64,000 bases of DNA from Rana temporaria (GCF_905171775.1 NC_053491.1:404016838-404080837); one strand, 5' to 3'. Positions 1-12,412 are shown, counted from the stretch's first letter. Translations and numbers: made by a program. Notes: generated by a model from the sequence alone, not told the origin.

Positions 1-16
1 CTGCGGTGGCTGGTCC

Positions 17-360
17 TTAAAGTGGAGGTTCACCCAAAAACTTAATTTTTAACATTAGATTAAGGCTCATTTTGTCTAGGGGAATCGGGTGTTTTTTTTT
101 AAATCAAAGCAGTACTTACCGTTTTAGAGATAGATCTTGTCCGCCGCTTCCGGGTATGGGCTGCGGGACTGGGCGTTCCTATTTGATTGACAGGCTTCCG
201 ACGGTCGCATACATCGCGTCACGATTTTCCGAAAATAGCCAAACGTCGGTGCGCAGGCGCCGTATAGAGCCGCACCGACGTTCGGCTTCTTTCGGCTACT
301 CGACAAAATGAGCCTCAATTTAATGTTAAAAAATGTTTTTCGGGTGAACTCCCGCTTTAA
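17..360. mobile_element. TTAAAG-type MITE, complete
   Basis: The two ends are inverted copies of about 60 bp, starting TTAAAGTGGAGGTTCACCC on the left and ending GGGTGAACTCCCGCTTTAA on the right. TTAA is present at both outer edges and may be the target duplication. No coding capacity is seen. A half copy of the same family lies at 930-1052. The superfamily is not certain; TTAA flanks would fit piggyBac or Kolobok types. Confidence 0.8.
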
Positions 361-929
361 GTAATTAGGCCTAAAGATTACTTAAAATCCCCCAAAGCAT
401 TAAATATTTTCTAAAAACAGAGATCATAAAGAATAAAATAGTGGTCATTTCAGATTTTATGTCACATGATATTAATGCAACAGTTTATCAAAGGTAAAAT
501 GTCAGTAAAAAATACATTACAAATAATTTTAGGGCACACAAATGCAACATATTACACAATTTTTGGTACATTTTAAAAATAGGCAACAAACTTTATGTGC
601 GCTACAATTTTCCATAGGCACCCCTACATGTCATCATTTTAGAGTTAACCATAAATGATGATCCTAGAGTTATTGCTTTCACTCCAGCATGCACTGTGAT
701 ACCTGTAGGTAGTATGTGTAGTGCAATGTTTTTGTGTGTAAGCACCCATGATTCTTATGTGTAGGTTCCAATGTGCGTGTGTGGGGGGCGGGGGTCAAAC
801 ATTTTGGTGGGAGAATTTAAGTGCTTGGGTGTAACTTTTTGACACATATTTCACTATAACTTTATTTTTCTTCACCTAGGAGTAAAACAAGTCTCTATGT
901 CATTTTTTTTTTTTTGGAGACAAGTTTTA
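361..929. repeat. Old copy of the TTAACCCCTTG repeat family
   Basis: The stretch shares blocks with the better copy at 12457-13590: the 'aaagcattaaatattttctaaaaa', 'aaggaataaaatggcggtcatt' and 'ccataggc' regions recur in diverged form and in the same order. No gene is seen. It is flanked by two copies of the TTAAAG MITE. Confidence 0.5.
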
Positions 930-1052
930 TTTAAAGCGGGAGTTCACCCGAATTTTTTTTTTTAACATTAGATTTAGACTTATTAAGGGGAGCAGAAACA
1001 GGTATTTTTTTTAAAATCAATGCCGTACTTACCGTTGTAGAGATAGATGTGT
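930..1052. mobile_element. TTAAAG-type MITE, left half only
   Basis: It starts TTAAAGCGGGAGTTCACCC and follows the left half of the element at 17-360 through the 'cagtacttaccgtt...agagatagat' block, then the similarity stops. The right end is missing. Confidence 0.65.
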
Positions 1053-2138
1053 TATTGATTATAGAGCTGCATTAATATGTTTTATATCTGCCTAGTGTTT
1101 AGCTATAAGATATCTAAAATCTTATTGGTAGTTAAGGGTTTCTGTACTTTCTATATCATCACAGGTCTCTGCATTGCTTTATTGAAGCAAGCAGATATTT
1201 TACTGGAAACAGCAAGTAGGAGATATCATTCTGTCATCAAATGAATGTAATCTAAGTGCTAAGAAAAATAAATATATAAATGCAAAAATTACTTTGTGCA
1301 TTTTTATAGCAAGAATACAAGATTTTTTATAATCATCGTGTAAAATGAAGTAAAACTCTTTTATTGAGAGGTGTATATTGCATTACCCTTATGTAATGCA
1401 TAATATTCAGAGAGAAACTCATTACTCTGCAAATAAATTACGCAGTCTGTAAACTGAAATCATCAAATTAATACTGTATATCAAACTGACACAGTTTCCC
1501 ATGATCATATTCACCCATAACTCACAGAATTATAGCGGTGTTTAGGACAATAATGAGCTATGTCTATTGTGAGCTGAAACAGTTAAAGTGATTTTGTGTA
1601 CTCAGTCACAAAGTACGACCCGCAAAAGAAGAAGGTTTCCAGTCACGTCCCACCACTGTTCCTCTGATCTTTGATTTCTCATAGAGAAACGTCCTCTTCA
1701 TACAGTTTTTGACACACTTCTGGATGTGTCAGATACCCCAGAGTGGGTATGGTTCTGCACAGCCCAGCGTACCACTGCCAGCCTACCTCCCCTGTGTATC
1801 CATCACTCTCAGTGCCATCATGGGGCCCCCAATTTCAGGGCAGCGTGGGCTCAAGGACCATCTGCTTTGGGGCCCCTAGGCAGTGCCCAGGAGTGCCCTT
1901 GCATTAAGACAGCCCTAACCCCACTGTGTTCTATGGTTTCTCCATCCAGCCTCTAGGTCACTAAGTGACACAGTAATGACATAAGGACACTGGCATCCAA
2001 CACATCAGAAAGTGAGTCGCATGTGAAGAATTTAGATGGTTGTACCTCTTGGACAAAGCAAGATTGGAGGGACAAGTGGCAAGATATGAGAGCGTACATG
2101 CTTTTATTTTTCAGTGCCTGCTTTTTAACATGTTTCAA
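1053..2138. other. No gene or repeat recognised
   Basis: AT-rich, apparently single-copy DNA. Short open frames, such as the one at 1726-1956, have no recognisable domain. Nothing else is supported. Confidence 0.4.
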
Positions 2139-3395
2139 TTGGGCAATAGTGTTGAGCAGAATACGCCATATTCGATTTCGCGATATATCTCGAATATATA
2201 GTCGAATATTCGAGATATATTCGCTAAATTCGAATATTCGTGATATTTTATCGAAATGAAATGATTGCGAATTTTCGCTATTGCGAATGCGAAAATAATT
2301 GCGAAATTTCGATAACTGCGGTAGGAGCACTCTGATTGGCTCAGAATATTCTTGATATTTTACAATAAAAAATAATTGCGAATATTCGGCAAATGCGGAA
2401 GGAGCACTCTGATTGGCTCAGAATATTCTTGATATTTTACAATACAAAATAATTGCGAATATTCGGCAAATGCGAAAGGAGCACTCTGATTGGCTCAGAA
2501 TATTCTTGATATTTTACAATACAAAATAATTGCGAATATTCGGCAAATGCGGAAGGAGCACTCTGATTGGCTCAGAATATTCTTGATATTTTACAATAGA
2601 AAATAAAAAGTGTTTTGCATTGGTGGTGATTCTTTACTCTATCCATCTGTCACAGCCGTTTGTCAATCAAACCTTGAAGATTGAACACGTTCATGCTGCA
2701 TGCTTTGGACTTTTTTTCACTTCACATATCAAAGACATTTTTATGAAAGATTATTTTTCTATTATTGGGACTATATTTCTTTATATGTTTGTTTCACTGT
2801 GTATTTCACAAGTTATTTGCGCTTGCTTATTTTATAATTTGCCCACATGTCTTGTCACTAGACATATTTTTTATTCTTGTAGAGCGACTCCATTTTCTGT
2901 CTTGTATTAATTTATGTTGTATAACATTTTTGAGTTGCTGCTGTATTCTCCCCTTTTTTTAAGGAATGCGCAATTTTTTCCTTCTTACAAAAAAAAATAA
3001 TATCAAACATACAAATATTCAAAACAGAAACATACACAAAGCCCCCCCCTTTTGCATCAGAGACAATCAGAGTTCTCCTACCACAGTTATCGAAAATTCG
3101 CAATCATTTTCGCATTCGCATTAGCGAAAATTCGCAATTTTTTTTTTTTTATATTCGGCAACATAAAAGGATCGCCTCAGCTTAGCTACTCGGCCCAGGG
3201 TCTCTAATCATACCAGCAATGCTTTTAGACGTTGATAGGATGTGATCTGTTTTAAAAATAAAATTGAAAAAATGCGAATATTCGGAATTGCGAATATTCA
3301 CTGCGAAATTCGAAATATATCGCGAATACTCGAATATGCCATATTCGAGCCGAATATTCGCAATACGAATATTCGTGAGCAACACTATTGGGCAA
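2139..3395. mobile_element. hAT-type foldback element with exact 8-bp TSD
   Basis: The element proper is 2147-3387. It begins TAGTGTTGAGCAGAATA and ends with the inverted form CAACACTA, and it is flanked on both sides by TTGGGCAA (2139-2146 and 3388-3395). An 8-bp duplication and a TAGTGTTG-like end fit the hAT superfamily. Both arms are rich in GAATATTCG words. They extend inward to about 2345 on the left and 3060 on the right, where the block 'ggagcactctgattgg' reappears inverted. The centre holds no transposase. A 77-bp tandem repeat lies in the left half. Confidence 0.85.
2324..2597. repeat. 77-bp tandem repeat, about 3.6 copies
   Basis: The word GGAGCACTCTGATTGGCTC starts at 2324, 2401, 2478 and 2555, exactly 77 bp apart, with few differences between copies. 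The array lies inside the hAT-type foldback and duplicates its subterminal region. Confidence 0.9.
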
Positions 3396-4214
3396 CAAAG
3401 TCACTTTAACACTAGTGGCATTTTTTTATCACTAAAAGCTCCTTGTTAGGCTTCCAGGGCCGTTTCATAGCACTAGTGCGTATCTCTCAACATTTCATAT
3501 GTGGATTAAGGATACTTTGGAAGGAAACCTGAGCTATATGGAGTCTACCAATTATTACGGTACATCCTCGCTTTCCGAGTCACTATGGAACATAATAATG
3601 AAGACAGAACTTCTTATCGCCTTCCTTGTGTCAGATCAGTTACTTAAAAAACATAGAAGCCACCAGATCAACATGACAAGCAGGCAAGAAGTTCTTTCAG
3701 GCAGTCAGACCCATTGATTTATATTCTTTGTGGTATTTTCGGAATTAAATTAAAATACGTTTTTTTTGCTTGGCGTTTAACATCAAAGGAAATCTTTAGT
3801 GAGAAAAATATGGAAGCTGCCCTCACCAACTCCTAGAAATGCTAGCTTTCAGGCGCCTTGCAGTTCTTTGGTGGTAAAAATTGTATTAAACAAGAAAAAA
3901 ATAAATATTCAGCCAGTTAAAGCTTACACACCAGGGGCTCCAGGAGTATTTTACAGTATTTGCAAGTAAACATGGCATACTTCCATGCACACCTAAGGAA
4001 AACTTACCTTTTAGTTCACCATCCTCTAACATTGACAGCTCCATGCTCCTTGCCGCTGCTCCTAATTTTCGACCAACTGCTGGCCCGCGGGCCACATGAC
4101 CTCCTGCTCTGGTTGGCAAGCCAAGATCAAGGGTTCCCAGAGCATCAGTGTTCTGAATGGAGCCAACGCTAGAGAAAGCACGGCTGTGGATGGTGCAGTG
4201 CCTCATAAGCCAAT
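3396..4214. other. No gene recognised
   Basis: Moderately AT-rich sequence without a credible exon. The frame at 3886-4251 (minus) has no domain I recognise. Confidence 0.35.
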
Positions 4215-6300
4215 GCTTACTGTATAGTGGTAGAAAAAATATTGCGCTCATTCAAAAAGTGACCAGCAAGCAACTAAAAGTGTTATATTACACCAAAACC
4301 AAATACAAAATCAAAAAAAGCTGCACTAATGAATTGAAAAATAATATAAAGATGCCTCTATATAAATAAAAATAAATAAATGAATGAATATTAATATAAT
4401 GTGAACCAGACTCTCCAAATAAATGGAGAGTAACTAAAGTAATATTATAATACAAGAAATAACCCAGTGATAGGTGCAATCATTCAGAGTCCAAGTATTG
4501 AACAATCCATGTCAGTGTAATCCCAATACAGGTGTTAAACGTTGATTTTCCAGTGTAAAAAGCTGCCAACATCTAGAAAACCTCCACCATAGGTAATTGC
4601 TGCCTCTTACCAGCTAAAATTGATCTCTGATTAAGGAGATCGCAATCGCATAAAGGCTGGTACTTCCAGACGGATCTCCACCAGGGAAATCCTCAATGCA
4701 GGTATTCACATTCAGTGCATGTAATGATGTGCCATGAAAAGAAAACTCGCATAGTATAAAATCCAGGGTATATTTATTAGAAAATATAAAATGCGCACTT
4801 ACAATACTGTTGATTGTTAGAAGCATATAGTAAAATCGAGCCAGCCGGCTCCTCGATGTGCCAGTCTTTCCCGGGTTCGGCTGGTAACGCGGTGACGTCA
4901 GAATGTTGTCGCCTGCCCAACATTTCGTCGCAAAGAGGACATGGTCACGAGATAACGTGCAGCGCTCTGACCACTGCTTAAATACACTAATAGATCTCAT
5001 AACCTCGCTGTGAATCCCAAGGAGACTGTGTTGACGCCATTTTTGTTAAGGGATCGCATAAGGGAAAAGAAGATGAAATGTCAGGGGACTGTATTAATCA
5101 CCCCAGCCATTGTGCTAAACCCACACAGCATTATAAATAAAAAAAGTATTAAGGCAACACTGCATACACATTATAGGATGAACAGTGTATTATTTAACCA
5201 AATCTAAAAATCTTAAAAAATCGTAAATAAAATTGTCCAAAAGTTGTTTTAACCATATAAATTGGTGAATTATACCAAAACAATATATAACTAATAGCTC
5301 TAACCATTGCTTCAAAAACAAAACAAAAAAAACAATGATTTATAATAAATGATAAAAATGTATATAGGTACATAACATATCTAAATATTTAAGGGAAATG
5401 AGCCAAAAAAGGGACTTTTATTATTTACAAAAAATGCCCAATCAATAACCCAGAATGGACCTGAGACCACACTGGAATTGATAGTCTCAATAGTATCAAA
5501 GAATGCATAAATAGGGACAAAAGAAAAAGGAGAAAAAAAGACAAAAAGGGAAAAACTGTTCAAGACATCCATCATAATAAATGCTTGTAACAAAACAGTC
5601 ACAATTAATATTGATAAGCCCTCACATATTGCAGGGCGATATGATGAATAGCCAGCCACTTGGGACTCACATCAAGTTCACATACTTGTACATATCAACC
5701 AATATACATGCTCAATTAGTAGTGTGGAAAATACATGGAGCAAAGGTAAATTGCATGATTTACTTTCTAATGAGCGCTAAACCACCTCATCTAAGGGAAC
5801 AACCATCTCACTATAGGTATAACTATCAAATAGGCCTACGAGTTGTCAATAAAACACTTAATGTCTACATCAATATTTAGGCCAAAAAGGGTATAACTTT
5901 TGAGCTTATGTACCCATGACATCTCAAGTTGTGATATACTCCTGACAAGATCATTACCCCTCCAATGGGAGGTGAACTTGTCAATACCAAGAAAGATAGT
6001 ATTATTTGGGTCCCTCTTGTGGACAGCCAAATAATGTTTGGATACTGAATGTTTCGTGTATCCCCTCCTGATGTTGTTGATATGTTCATTAAGGCGTACC
6101 TGCAATGGGTGTTTGGTCCTGCCCACATATTGCAGGCCACAAGGGCACTGCAACATGTATATGACTCCAACCGTGGAGCAGGTAATAAACGGCTCAATCG
6201 TATAGCTCTTAGATGTACACCCAGACCTGAAGCTTGTAGTCCTTCTGGTTGTGCATCCGTTTAAGGAGAAAACCTGACATCTCCTGCATTGATAATAGCT
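4215..6300 (-). mobile_element. Penelope-like element relic, 3' part
   Basis: On the minus strand this stretch carries a GIY-YIG endonuclease frame (5836-6300). It continues through AT-rich untranslated sequence and a GC-rich block (about 4850-5040) with a GACGAAAtG word and a following GTAAGTGC, a layout often seen in frog Penelope pLTRs. The reverse transcriptase part is missing upstream. The boundaries are approximate, especially at 4215, and I saw no clear target duplication. Confidence 0.6.
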
Positions 6301-6357
6301 AGTTAGGCTTGAAAGAAATAGTATAGTATAGTAATGTATAGTGCTGGCTCCTGTCAC
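5836..6357 (-). pseudogene. GIY-YIG endonuclease domain of a Penelope-like element
   Basis: The 173-residue frame has the features of the Penelope C-terminal endonuclease. A CxxC pair sits at residues 24-27, before the domain. GVIY is at 64-67, a CxC pair at 71-73, and YVGRT at 77-81, which is the YIG half with V for I. These are followed by an R/N/EH block at 88-92. An SKHY...H stretch lies at 106-113, and a conserved-looking end with W148 and GLN at 159-161 follows. The domain nicks target DNA during Penelope retrotransposition. Residues 1 to about 19 probably come from unrelated sequence after truncation, so the annotated start is not a genuine start. The reverse transcriptase that should precede it is absent, so this is a fragment of a dead copy. 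A stand-alone GIY-YIG gene is unlikely given the CxxC linker and the flanking pLTR-like DNA. Confidence 0.8.
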
Positions 6358-6455
6358 AGGTGGAGTGATACTAATTGCACTCCGCCTGAGACAGCAACAG
6401 CTGACAATACCTGTAGGAAAAGAGATTCCTGAATGGAAGTTTATATTCTAAAGTC

Positions 6456-7194
6456 ACAGGGCCAGATTCAGAAAGGAGATACGACGGCGTATCTCCGGAT
6501 ACGCCGTCTTATCTCTGAGTGTGCATGGTCGTAACAATGCGACTGATTCAGAGAATCAGTTACGCATAGATTTCCCTAAGATTCGACCGGCGTAAGTGTC
6601 GTATCTTAGGCTGCATATTTACGCTGGCCGCTAGGTGGCGCTTCCGTATAGTTACGCAATGAATATGCTAATTAGGTAGATACGCCGATTCAGAAACGTA
6701 CGTCCGTCCGGCTCATCTTTTTACGTCGTTTACGTTAGGCTTTTTCCGGCGTAAAGTTACCCCTGCTATATGAGGCGTAGCCAATGATAAGTATGGACGT
6801 CTTTCAGGCGGCAAGGTTTTGAAAATTTTACGTCGTTTGCGTAAGTCGTTCGCGAATAGGGCTGTACGTAAGTTCCGTTCATGTCTAAAGCAATGACGAC
6901 TTGCGGCGTAATTTCGAGCATGCGCACTGGGATTTTTTCACGCACGGCGCATGCGGCGTTTGTAAAATATGTCAAATACGTGGGGTCACAGTGAATTTAC
7001 ATAAAACACGCCCACATCATCCCCATTTGAATTAGGCAGGCTTATGCCAACACACATACGTTACGCTGCCGTAACTAAGGGCGGAAGTTCTTTCTGCATA
7101 CGGAACTTGCGCCCTAAGTTACGGCGGCGTACCCTATATGAGATACGTTACGCCGCGCCGACAGATACTGCAATGTATCTGAATCTGGCCCACA
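6456..7194. mobile_element. CpG-rich MITE, GGGCCAGATTCA ends
   Basis: The element is 6459-7191. It begins GGGCCAGATTCAGAAA and ends with the inverted form TGAATCTGGCCC. A 3-bp ACA lies directly outside each end. The interior is full of TACGCCG, ACGTCG and similar words that form short inverted repeats, with no open frame. A sister family lies at 57876-58643. Confidence 0.8.
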
Positions 7195-7861
7195 GTGTAT
7201 ATTTGGATACATCTCTTCTGCAGTGGAGACTTCAGTTATTACCCAATAAGTTTGGTGAACTTTCTGCCCACATTGTTGCCTGTGACCGGTTACCAAGTTG
7301 CTTAAGTGACCCTTGCTCTTTAAAAGGTTGGGTATTCCTCCCTTAGAGTGACAAGTCAATAAGAACACAATGCTGTGTATATCTTTTCAGATTCTGCTGG
7401 GGTGGTGTTCATACCTCTGGTCTTTAGATGTCACAATTTACAGTTGTTACATGTATAGTACTTTCTATACTCTCGTGAAATGAGTTTCAGTTCCTGTTTT
7501 TTGGATTCTTGAGCTTATTATTAACTAATTTAGGACACTAGACATGATACTTATGCCCAAAAAGATTCCCCCCTCTTTAACTAACTGCTGGTATAATAAA
7601 AAACAAAAAAAAGAACAAGTATCCAAATACCAATTTTAGTTACCTGAAGCCACAGTCAACTAATGATGCTTCTCTCATTTTCAATTTACTTCCTGGGCTC
7701 CTTCTTTGGGTGTCCACATTACCGCCTGCATGGTGTGGACACCTCCTATTGGTGGAGGCAATACTTCCAGTGGATCCTACCTGTCCAGAGGCAGGAGAAC
7801 TCATGGGGCGATGAGGGAACCAGTACCCAAGAGAATAAAAAGTCCCCAGGGGAGGAAATTA
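7195..7861. other. No gene recognised
   Basis: Apparently single-copy sequence. Short open frames only. Confidence 0.35.
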
Positions 7862-8073
7862 GCTTTGGCCATAGGCGTGCGCACATAGGGTGTAAGGTGT
7901 GCCTGGGCACACCCTAATAACCCTGTACTATGCAGATTCCCCCTGCTGCCTGGCTGCAGAGAAAGGGACTGGGGAATCTCTATCCCCACTGATATTTCAC
8001 CAAAGCCCCCAAACAGGGCTCCTAAAAAAAAAAAAATAATATTAAAAAAATAATAATAAAAATAAAGTTGTAA

Positions 8074-8105
<32 letters not shown>

Positions 8106-8259
8106 TAAAGATAAACTACTGACACCGATCTCTGCCCTGCTGACAAAGCCCTACTGACTTTCCCACTGCCATATATGGTATATTACACACGCATGTGTGT
8201 CTGAGCTTTGGTGTGCACACCCTAATGCAATTGGCTGCGAACACACCTATGGCTTTGGC
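7862..8259. mobile_element. hAT-type MITE with exact 8-bp TSD
   Basis: The element is 7870-8251. It begins CATAGGCGTGCGCA and ends with the inverted TGCGAACACACCTATG. The 8-bp duplication GCTTTGGC occupies 7862-7869 and 8252-8259. The interior contains an A-rich and AAT-repeat stretch (about 8025-8110) and no coding region. Confidence 0.85.
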
Positions 8260-9305
8260 TCATAGAAGAATCTCTGACTTTGATCCATTATACCGCAGGA
8301 TGGGTTAGAAAGAGGTGTTTGTAATCAAGGCTGAGGAGTAAAATAAACTATACATAATGCACTATTTAAATGTAATTTTTGTCTGTAGTTCTGTTTTATT
8401 ATTATTATTTTTTATTACATTAGGGCTATTTTGCATCCCAAGCCTTGCAATAGCTACTGCCCTAAGCAATCTAATCCCACCTATATTGGGAAAATGACAT
8501 CTGGTTGCTTAGGGCATCAGTTGAGGTCTTCTCTGGTCCCAGTTTCATAAACCAGCTTCTGAGAATTATGCTCGGCATCAAGAAAAACAGAGGAATACAA
8601 TTTATTCATGTCTAACTGAACAGAATCCCCTTTCAGAGAGAGATGTTTTCCTCCTTAGATAGATGATTCATGTTATGAGCAGCAGGTCAGAGAAACATTA
8701 CTTTAGTGGAAATGACCCAGTGCCTCCATGTGACATTCAGCATCAAATCCATCAACTGCAAACAGATAATCTGGGAGAACTAAAAAAGAGTTACAGAGAT
8801 AACACAATCCAAAAATACACTGTAACAATGATAGAACCTAAAATTATTTGGCCTGCAGCGAAATTATTCAGCACAAAGAATCCAATTTTTCTGCACATTA
8901 CCATTTCCAGTACAGCCTGTTTGATTTGTGAGGTGAAATTAGATGCTGTTTGTAGATAGTTTATTTTTTTTTCTATTACTAGGCATTTGACCAAAGCTCG
9001 TCCCAATCTTGTTTTATGAAACACATAATAATATCATTACCTACCTTCACTTATCCTAAATTACAGGATGGCCAAGGCAGCCATGTTATGTATTAAAGTA
9101 GATGTAATCTCAGTTGCTTAAAACTAAACTCTACGTAGATATAAAAGACAAAAAGTAATACATGTCTGAAATTATTGATACACTGTTAAATGTATATTTT
9201 AAATGCAATCAGTGTTTATACCTAAATTTGACCTTGTATCAGCCTCCTGCATTCCCTGTACAGCAGAGCTCAGAATGAGCAGTAGCAACACAAGGAGCCA
9301 AAAGG
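8260..9305. other. No gene recognised
   Basis: AT-rich sequence. The frame at 8663-8959 shows no domain. Confidence 0.35.
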
Positions 9306-9510
9306 TGTATGCCGGTCTTTCTCAACCAGGGTCCTGTGGAATCTTAGGGTTCTTTTAAAAGTTACTAGGGGTTGCTTAAGTTATAAGCAATGTCTGCCTC
9401 TCAAATGAGTGACTACTGATAATAATGAGGGCCACTTGCTGAATCTGTACCCCATTGGTTGCCCCGACCTTGCAAGTCCTCCAACACCTCTGACACCCTT
9501 GGTTCAGACA
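9306..9510 (+). mobile_element. hAT-like end fragment (GGTCTTTCTCAACC type)
   Basis: The fragment starts near CCGGTCTTTCTCAACCAGGG and continues with a 'ttactaggggttgctt' block. Related ends are seen at 12413-12456, at 14486 on the minus strand, and near 59950-60010. The other end is not recognised. Confidence 0.45.
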
Positions 9511-9879
9511 TTTTTAGTGATAAGCAAAATAGTTAAAGACACATACACAATTTAAGTGAGAAAGTCGTGTCTACTGGAAGGTTATAAACATTATTTCCAG
9601 TGATATAAACGTAGCTATTGAAGACGTTTCACAAGAGCAAAAGATAGCAATGATATAAAACAGTAAAACAAAGGCAATAACTGATTGCAGGATATAAAGA
9701 CTTTTCCAAACAGCTCCCTCTAGAGTTGGAAACCTAGGTCAACAGGGAAGAGGAATGACCTCTCTTATGTCAAACCATTCCCTTCTGTTCCTCAACACCC
9801 CAAGTCAGATAAATCAACAAGTTACAACACTTTCTAGTATAGTACTAGTATAAAATTAATTAATTAATGCAAATGTCAG

Positions 9880-10105
9880 TATATGTCCCATAGTTTGTAG
9901 ATGCTATAACATTTGTGTAAACCAACCAATATACGTTTATTAAGTTTTACCAAAAACATGCAACAAAATACATATTGGCCTAAATTTCTGAAGAAATTCG
10001 ATTTTTTATATGTTTTATAGCAAAAAAGTAAAAAAATATATATATTTTTTTCATAAATGGCCTGGTTGTGAAGTAAGGTAAATCTTCTGGAGGTCAAGTG
10101 GTTAA
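9880..10105 (-). mobile_element. TTAACCACTT-family repeat, partial
   Basis: Read on the minus strand, it starts TTAACCACTTGACCTCCAG at 10105 and runs through 'ctataaaa...tttaggcc...tttttggtaaaa...aataaacg'. The same blocks occur in the copy at 57509-57875. The far end is uncertain. Confidence 0.55.
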
Positions 10106-10528
10106 GGACCTAATATGTTTATTTTTGCTATGTGTGGTGAGCAGCCACCTTGTTACAGACATTTGTGTAAACGACGTCCCGTCAGTGATCTGCCTCTGGT
10201 TGCTTGCCAGGAGCTTTTACAGCTACTAAACCAGCAAAAGCAGCATCTTTCTGCTAATTTCTGAACTGTAAACTCACTTCTAACTAATACTTGTAGTTTA
10301 TCAACGGCAGAAAATTTTATAGCTGTAAAATAGGATTTCAAGATGAGAGGCAGAAGAGGTGGCATGTGATGGATTTAAAGAATACTGCCAATAAAGGAAC
10401 CAAGACCACAGCTCACAGTAATGGCTTATCAACGAATATCCCACGTATAAATTTAGTAAGCAAGCAGAACATATAACGTATATATAAACAAAAATAGTAG
10501 GAGTTGGGATTTAGTTTCTTTTCATATA
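10106..10528. other. No gene recognised
   Basis: Apparently single-copy DNA with only short open frames. Confidence 0.35.
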
Positions 10529-11641
10529 GTATGAACCAGGGATGGACTGGGACAAAAATTTGGCCCTGGACTTCACCCAGACCAGCCCACTTAAATTTTC
10601 CCAATCAGCAGCCCCTTACATCAAAGTGTCCCATCACCAGCCCCTTACATCAGAGTGTCCCATCAGCAGCCCCCTTACATCAGAGTGTCCCATCACCAGC
10701 CCCTTACATCAGAGTGTCCCATCACCAGCCCCCTTACATCAGAGTGTCCCATCACCAGCCCCCTTACATCAGAGTGTCCCATCACCAGCCCCTTTACATC
10801 AGAGTGTCCCATCACCAGCCCCTTACATCAGAGTGTCCCATCACCAGCCCCCTTACATCAGAGTGTCCCATCAGCAGCCCCCTTACATCAGAGTGTCCCA
10901 TCACCAGCCCCTTACATCAGAGTGTCCCATCACCAGCCCCCTTACATCAGAGTGTCCCATCACCAGCCCCCTTACATCAGAGTGTCCCATCACCAGCCCC
11001 TTTACATCAGAGTGTCCCATCACCAGCCCCTTACATCAGAGTGTCCCATCACCAGCCCCCTTACATCAGAGTGTCCCATCAGCAGCCCCCTTACATCAGA
11101 GTGTCCCATCACCAGCCCCCTTACATCAGAGTGTCCCATCACCAGCCCCCTTACATCAGAGTGTCCCATCACCAGCCCCTTTACATCAGAGTGTCCCATC
11201 ACCAGCCCCTTACATCAGAGTGTCCCATCACCAGCCCCTTACATCAGAGTGTCCCATCACCAGCCCCTTACATCAGAGTGTCCCATCACCAGCCCCTTAC
11301 ATCAGAGTGTCCTCCCTCTCTTCCCCTGCCCATGTGTACTCACAGTTCTGAAGGCAGCATCGCGTTCCTCTCTCCAGTCATGTGATAAGTGACAAATGAT
11401 AAGGGGAGAGAGGAAGGAAAGTCTGCCGGCTGTCTATCTCCCCCTACAGGCTGAAGGGAGCAGAAAGCTTAAACCTCTCTCCAGCAAGTGATGGCAGCTG
11501 CTCCTCCTGACAGGAGTGAAACCCCGATCACTCACTGTCAGAGAGGAGTGGCTCCAGGACTGCACATGACCAGCCCACTGAACCATCGGCCCACCGGGAA
11601 AATCCCGGTAGTCCAGAGGCCAGTACATTCCTGGTGTGAAC
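10529..11641. mobile_element. hAT-type element filled by a minisatellite
   Basis: The element is 10537-11633. It begins CAGGGATGGACTGGG and ends with the inverted CCAGTACATTCCTG. Candidate 8-bp duplications flank it: GTATGAAC at 10529-10536 and GTGTGAAC at 11634-11641, which match at seven of eight positions. Most of the interior is a 29/30-bp tandem repeat. The long open frames crossing it on both strands are a by-product of the repeat. Confidence 0.75.
10606..11312. repeat. 29/30-bp minisatellite, about 24 units
   Basis: The unit reads CCCCTTACATCAGAGTGTCC followed by CATCACCAG, with an optional extra C. Variant units recur at a fixed distance. The CATCAGCAGC variant starts at 10661, 10869 and 11077 (208 bp apart), and the CCTTTAC variant lies at 10793 and 11001 (also 208). 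This shows a seven-unit higher-order repeat. Confidence 0.95.
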
Positions 11642-12412
11642 CCATATAATTGTCAATTGCACTCATAAATTTATTACATGAGTCAGTGTTGCATTTATTC
11701 CCCATTTTGCAAAATCATGGCCATACCACCTATAAGGTCAGGTGGCAATTGTGGAGGCACATTGTGGGTTGACATTGAGGCCAGAGTGGTCACACTAGAC
11801 ATTCCATCCACAGCATGTGCTCAGGCCTTTATATTTTCAAAAAGAGACAACTATCTCCAAGGCAGAGATTTCCTTAAAAATAAAAATAAATGACAGGAGT
11901 TGTTATCCATTGTCGAATTTATCTATCAAAATCAGAAAAAAATGTGACTTGTAGGCACGAAGAAAACACACAATCCAGATAACAGTGTTTAGGTCCTATT
12001 AAGGAAGCATTCCTTAAGTGGAACAGCTGAACTCCAGGGAAATTTAAATTCATATTTGCAGTGAAGCTCATATGCAGTGTTAAAGAGTTAAATGCTAATT
12101 TTTGTCTAAGGAATATACCAAAGCGGTTTTACTTACCTAATCCCTCGCTCTTGAAGGCTTTTTTGTGCAACCAATCTCTTGGAGACACTCTTCAGTGCTG
12201 TGTACATTGATCACACTCTGCGTCATCACATACAATGAAGGACCAGCAGTCCTGCATTGTAAATGGGGATGCTGAGGTCTTTTTTTTTTTTTTTACAAAC
12301 CAGAGCATCAGAGGGAAAAGAAAATAACTAGCTGCTTGGGGATCATAAAATATGGTTGGTAAATTTTAGTTTTTTTATTTTATTTTAGATTCTTTTCATT
12401 TACTTTCAGACC
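11642..12412. other. No gene recognised; possible MITE piece near 12120
   Basis: Mostly single-copy looking. From about 12120 the words 'aaagcggttttacttacct' resemble the inner part of the TTAAAG MITEs, but no paired end is visible. Confidence 0.3.

Noticed and set aside
4614..5000. 128-codon minus frame
   Set aside because: Lies in the pLTR-like, non-coding part of the Penelope relic; no domain.
10606..11312. CRISPR-like array
   Set aside because: Units are contiguous with no unique spacers and the DNA is plainly eukaryotic; the other arrays fail in the same way.
10504..11392. Three overlapping long open frames (245-293 codons)
   Set aside because: They lie in the 29/30-bp minisatellite; repeats without stop codons stay open in all frames. 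No start context or domain.
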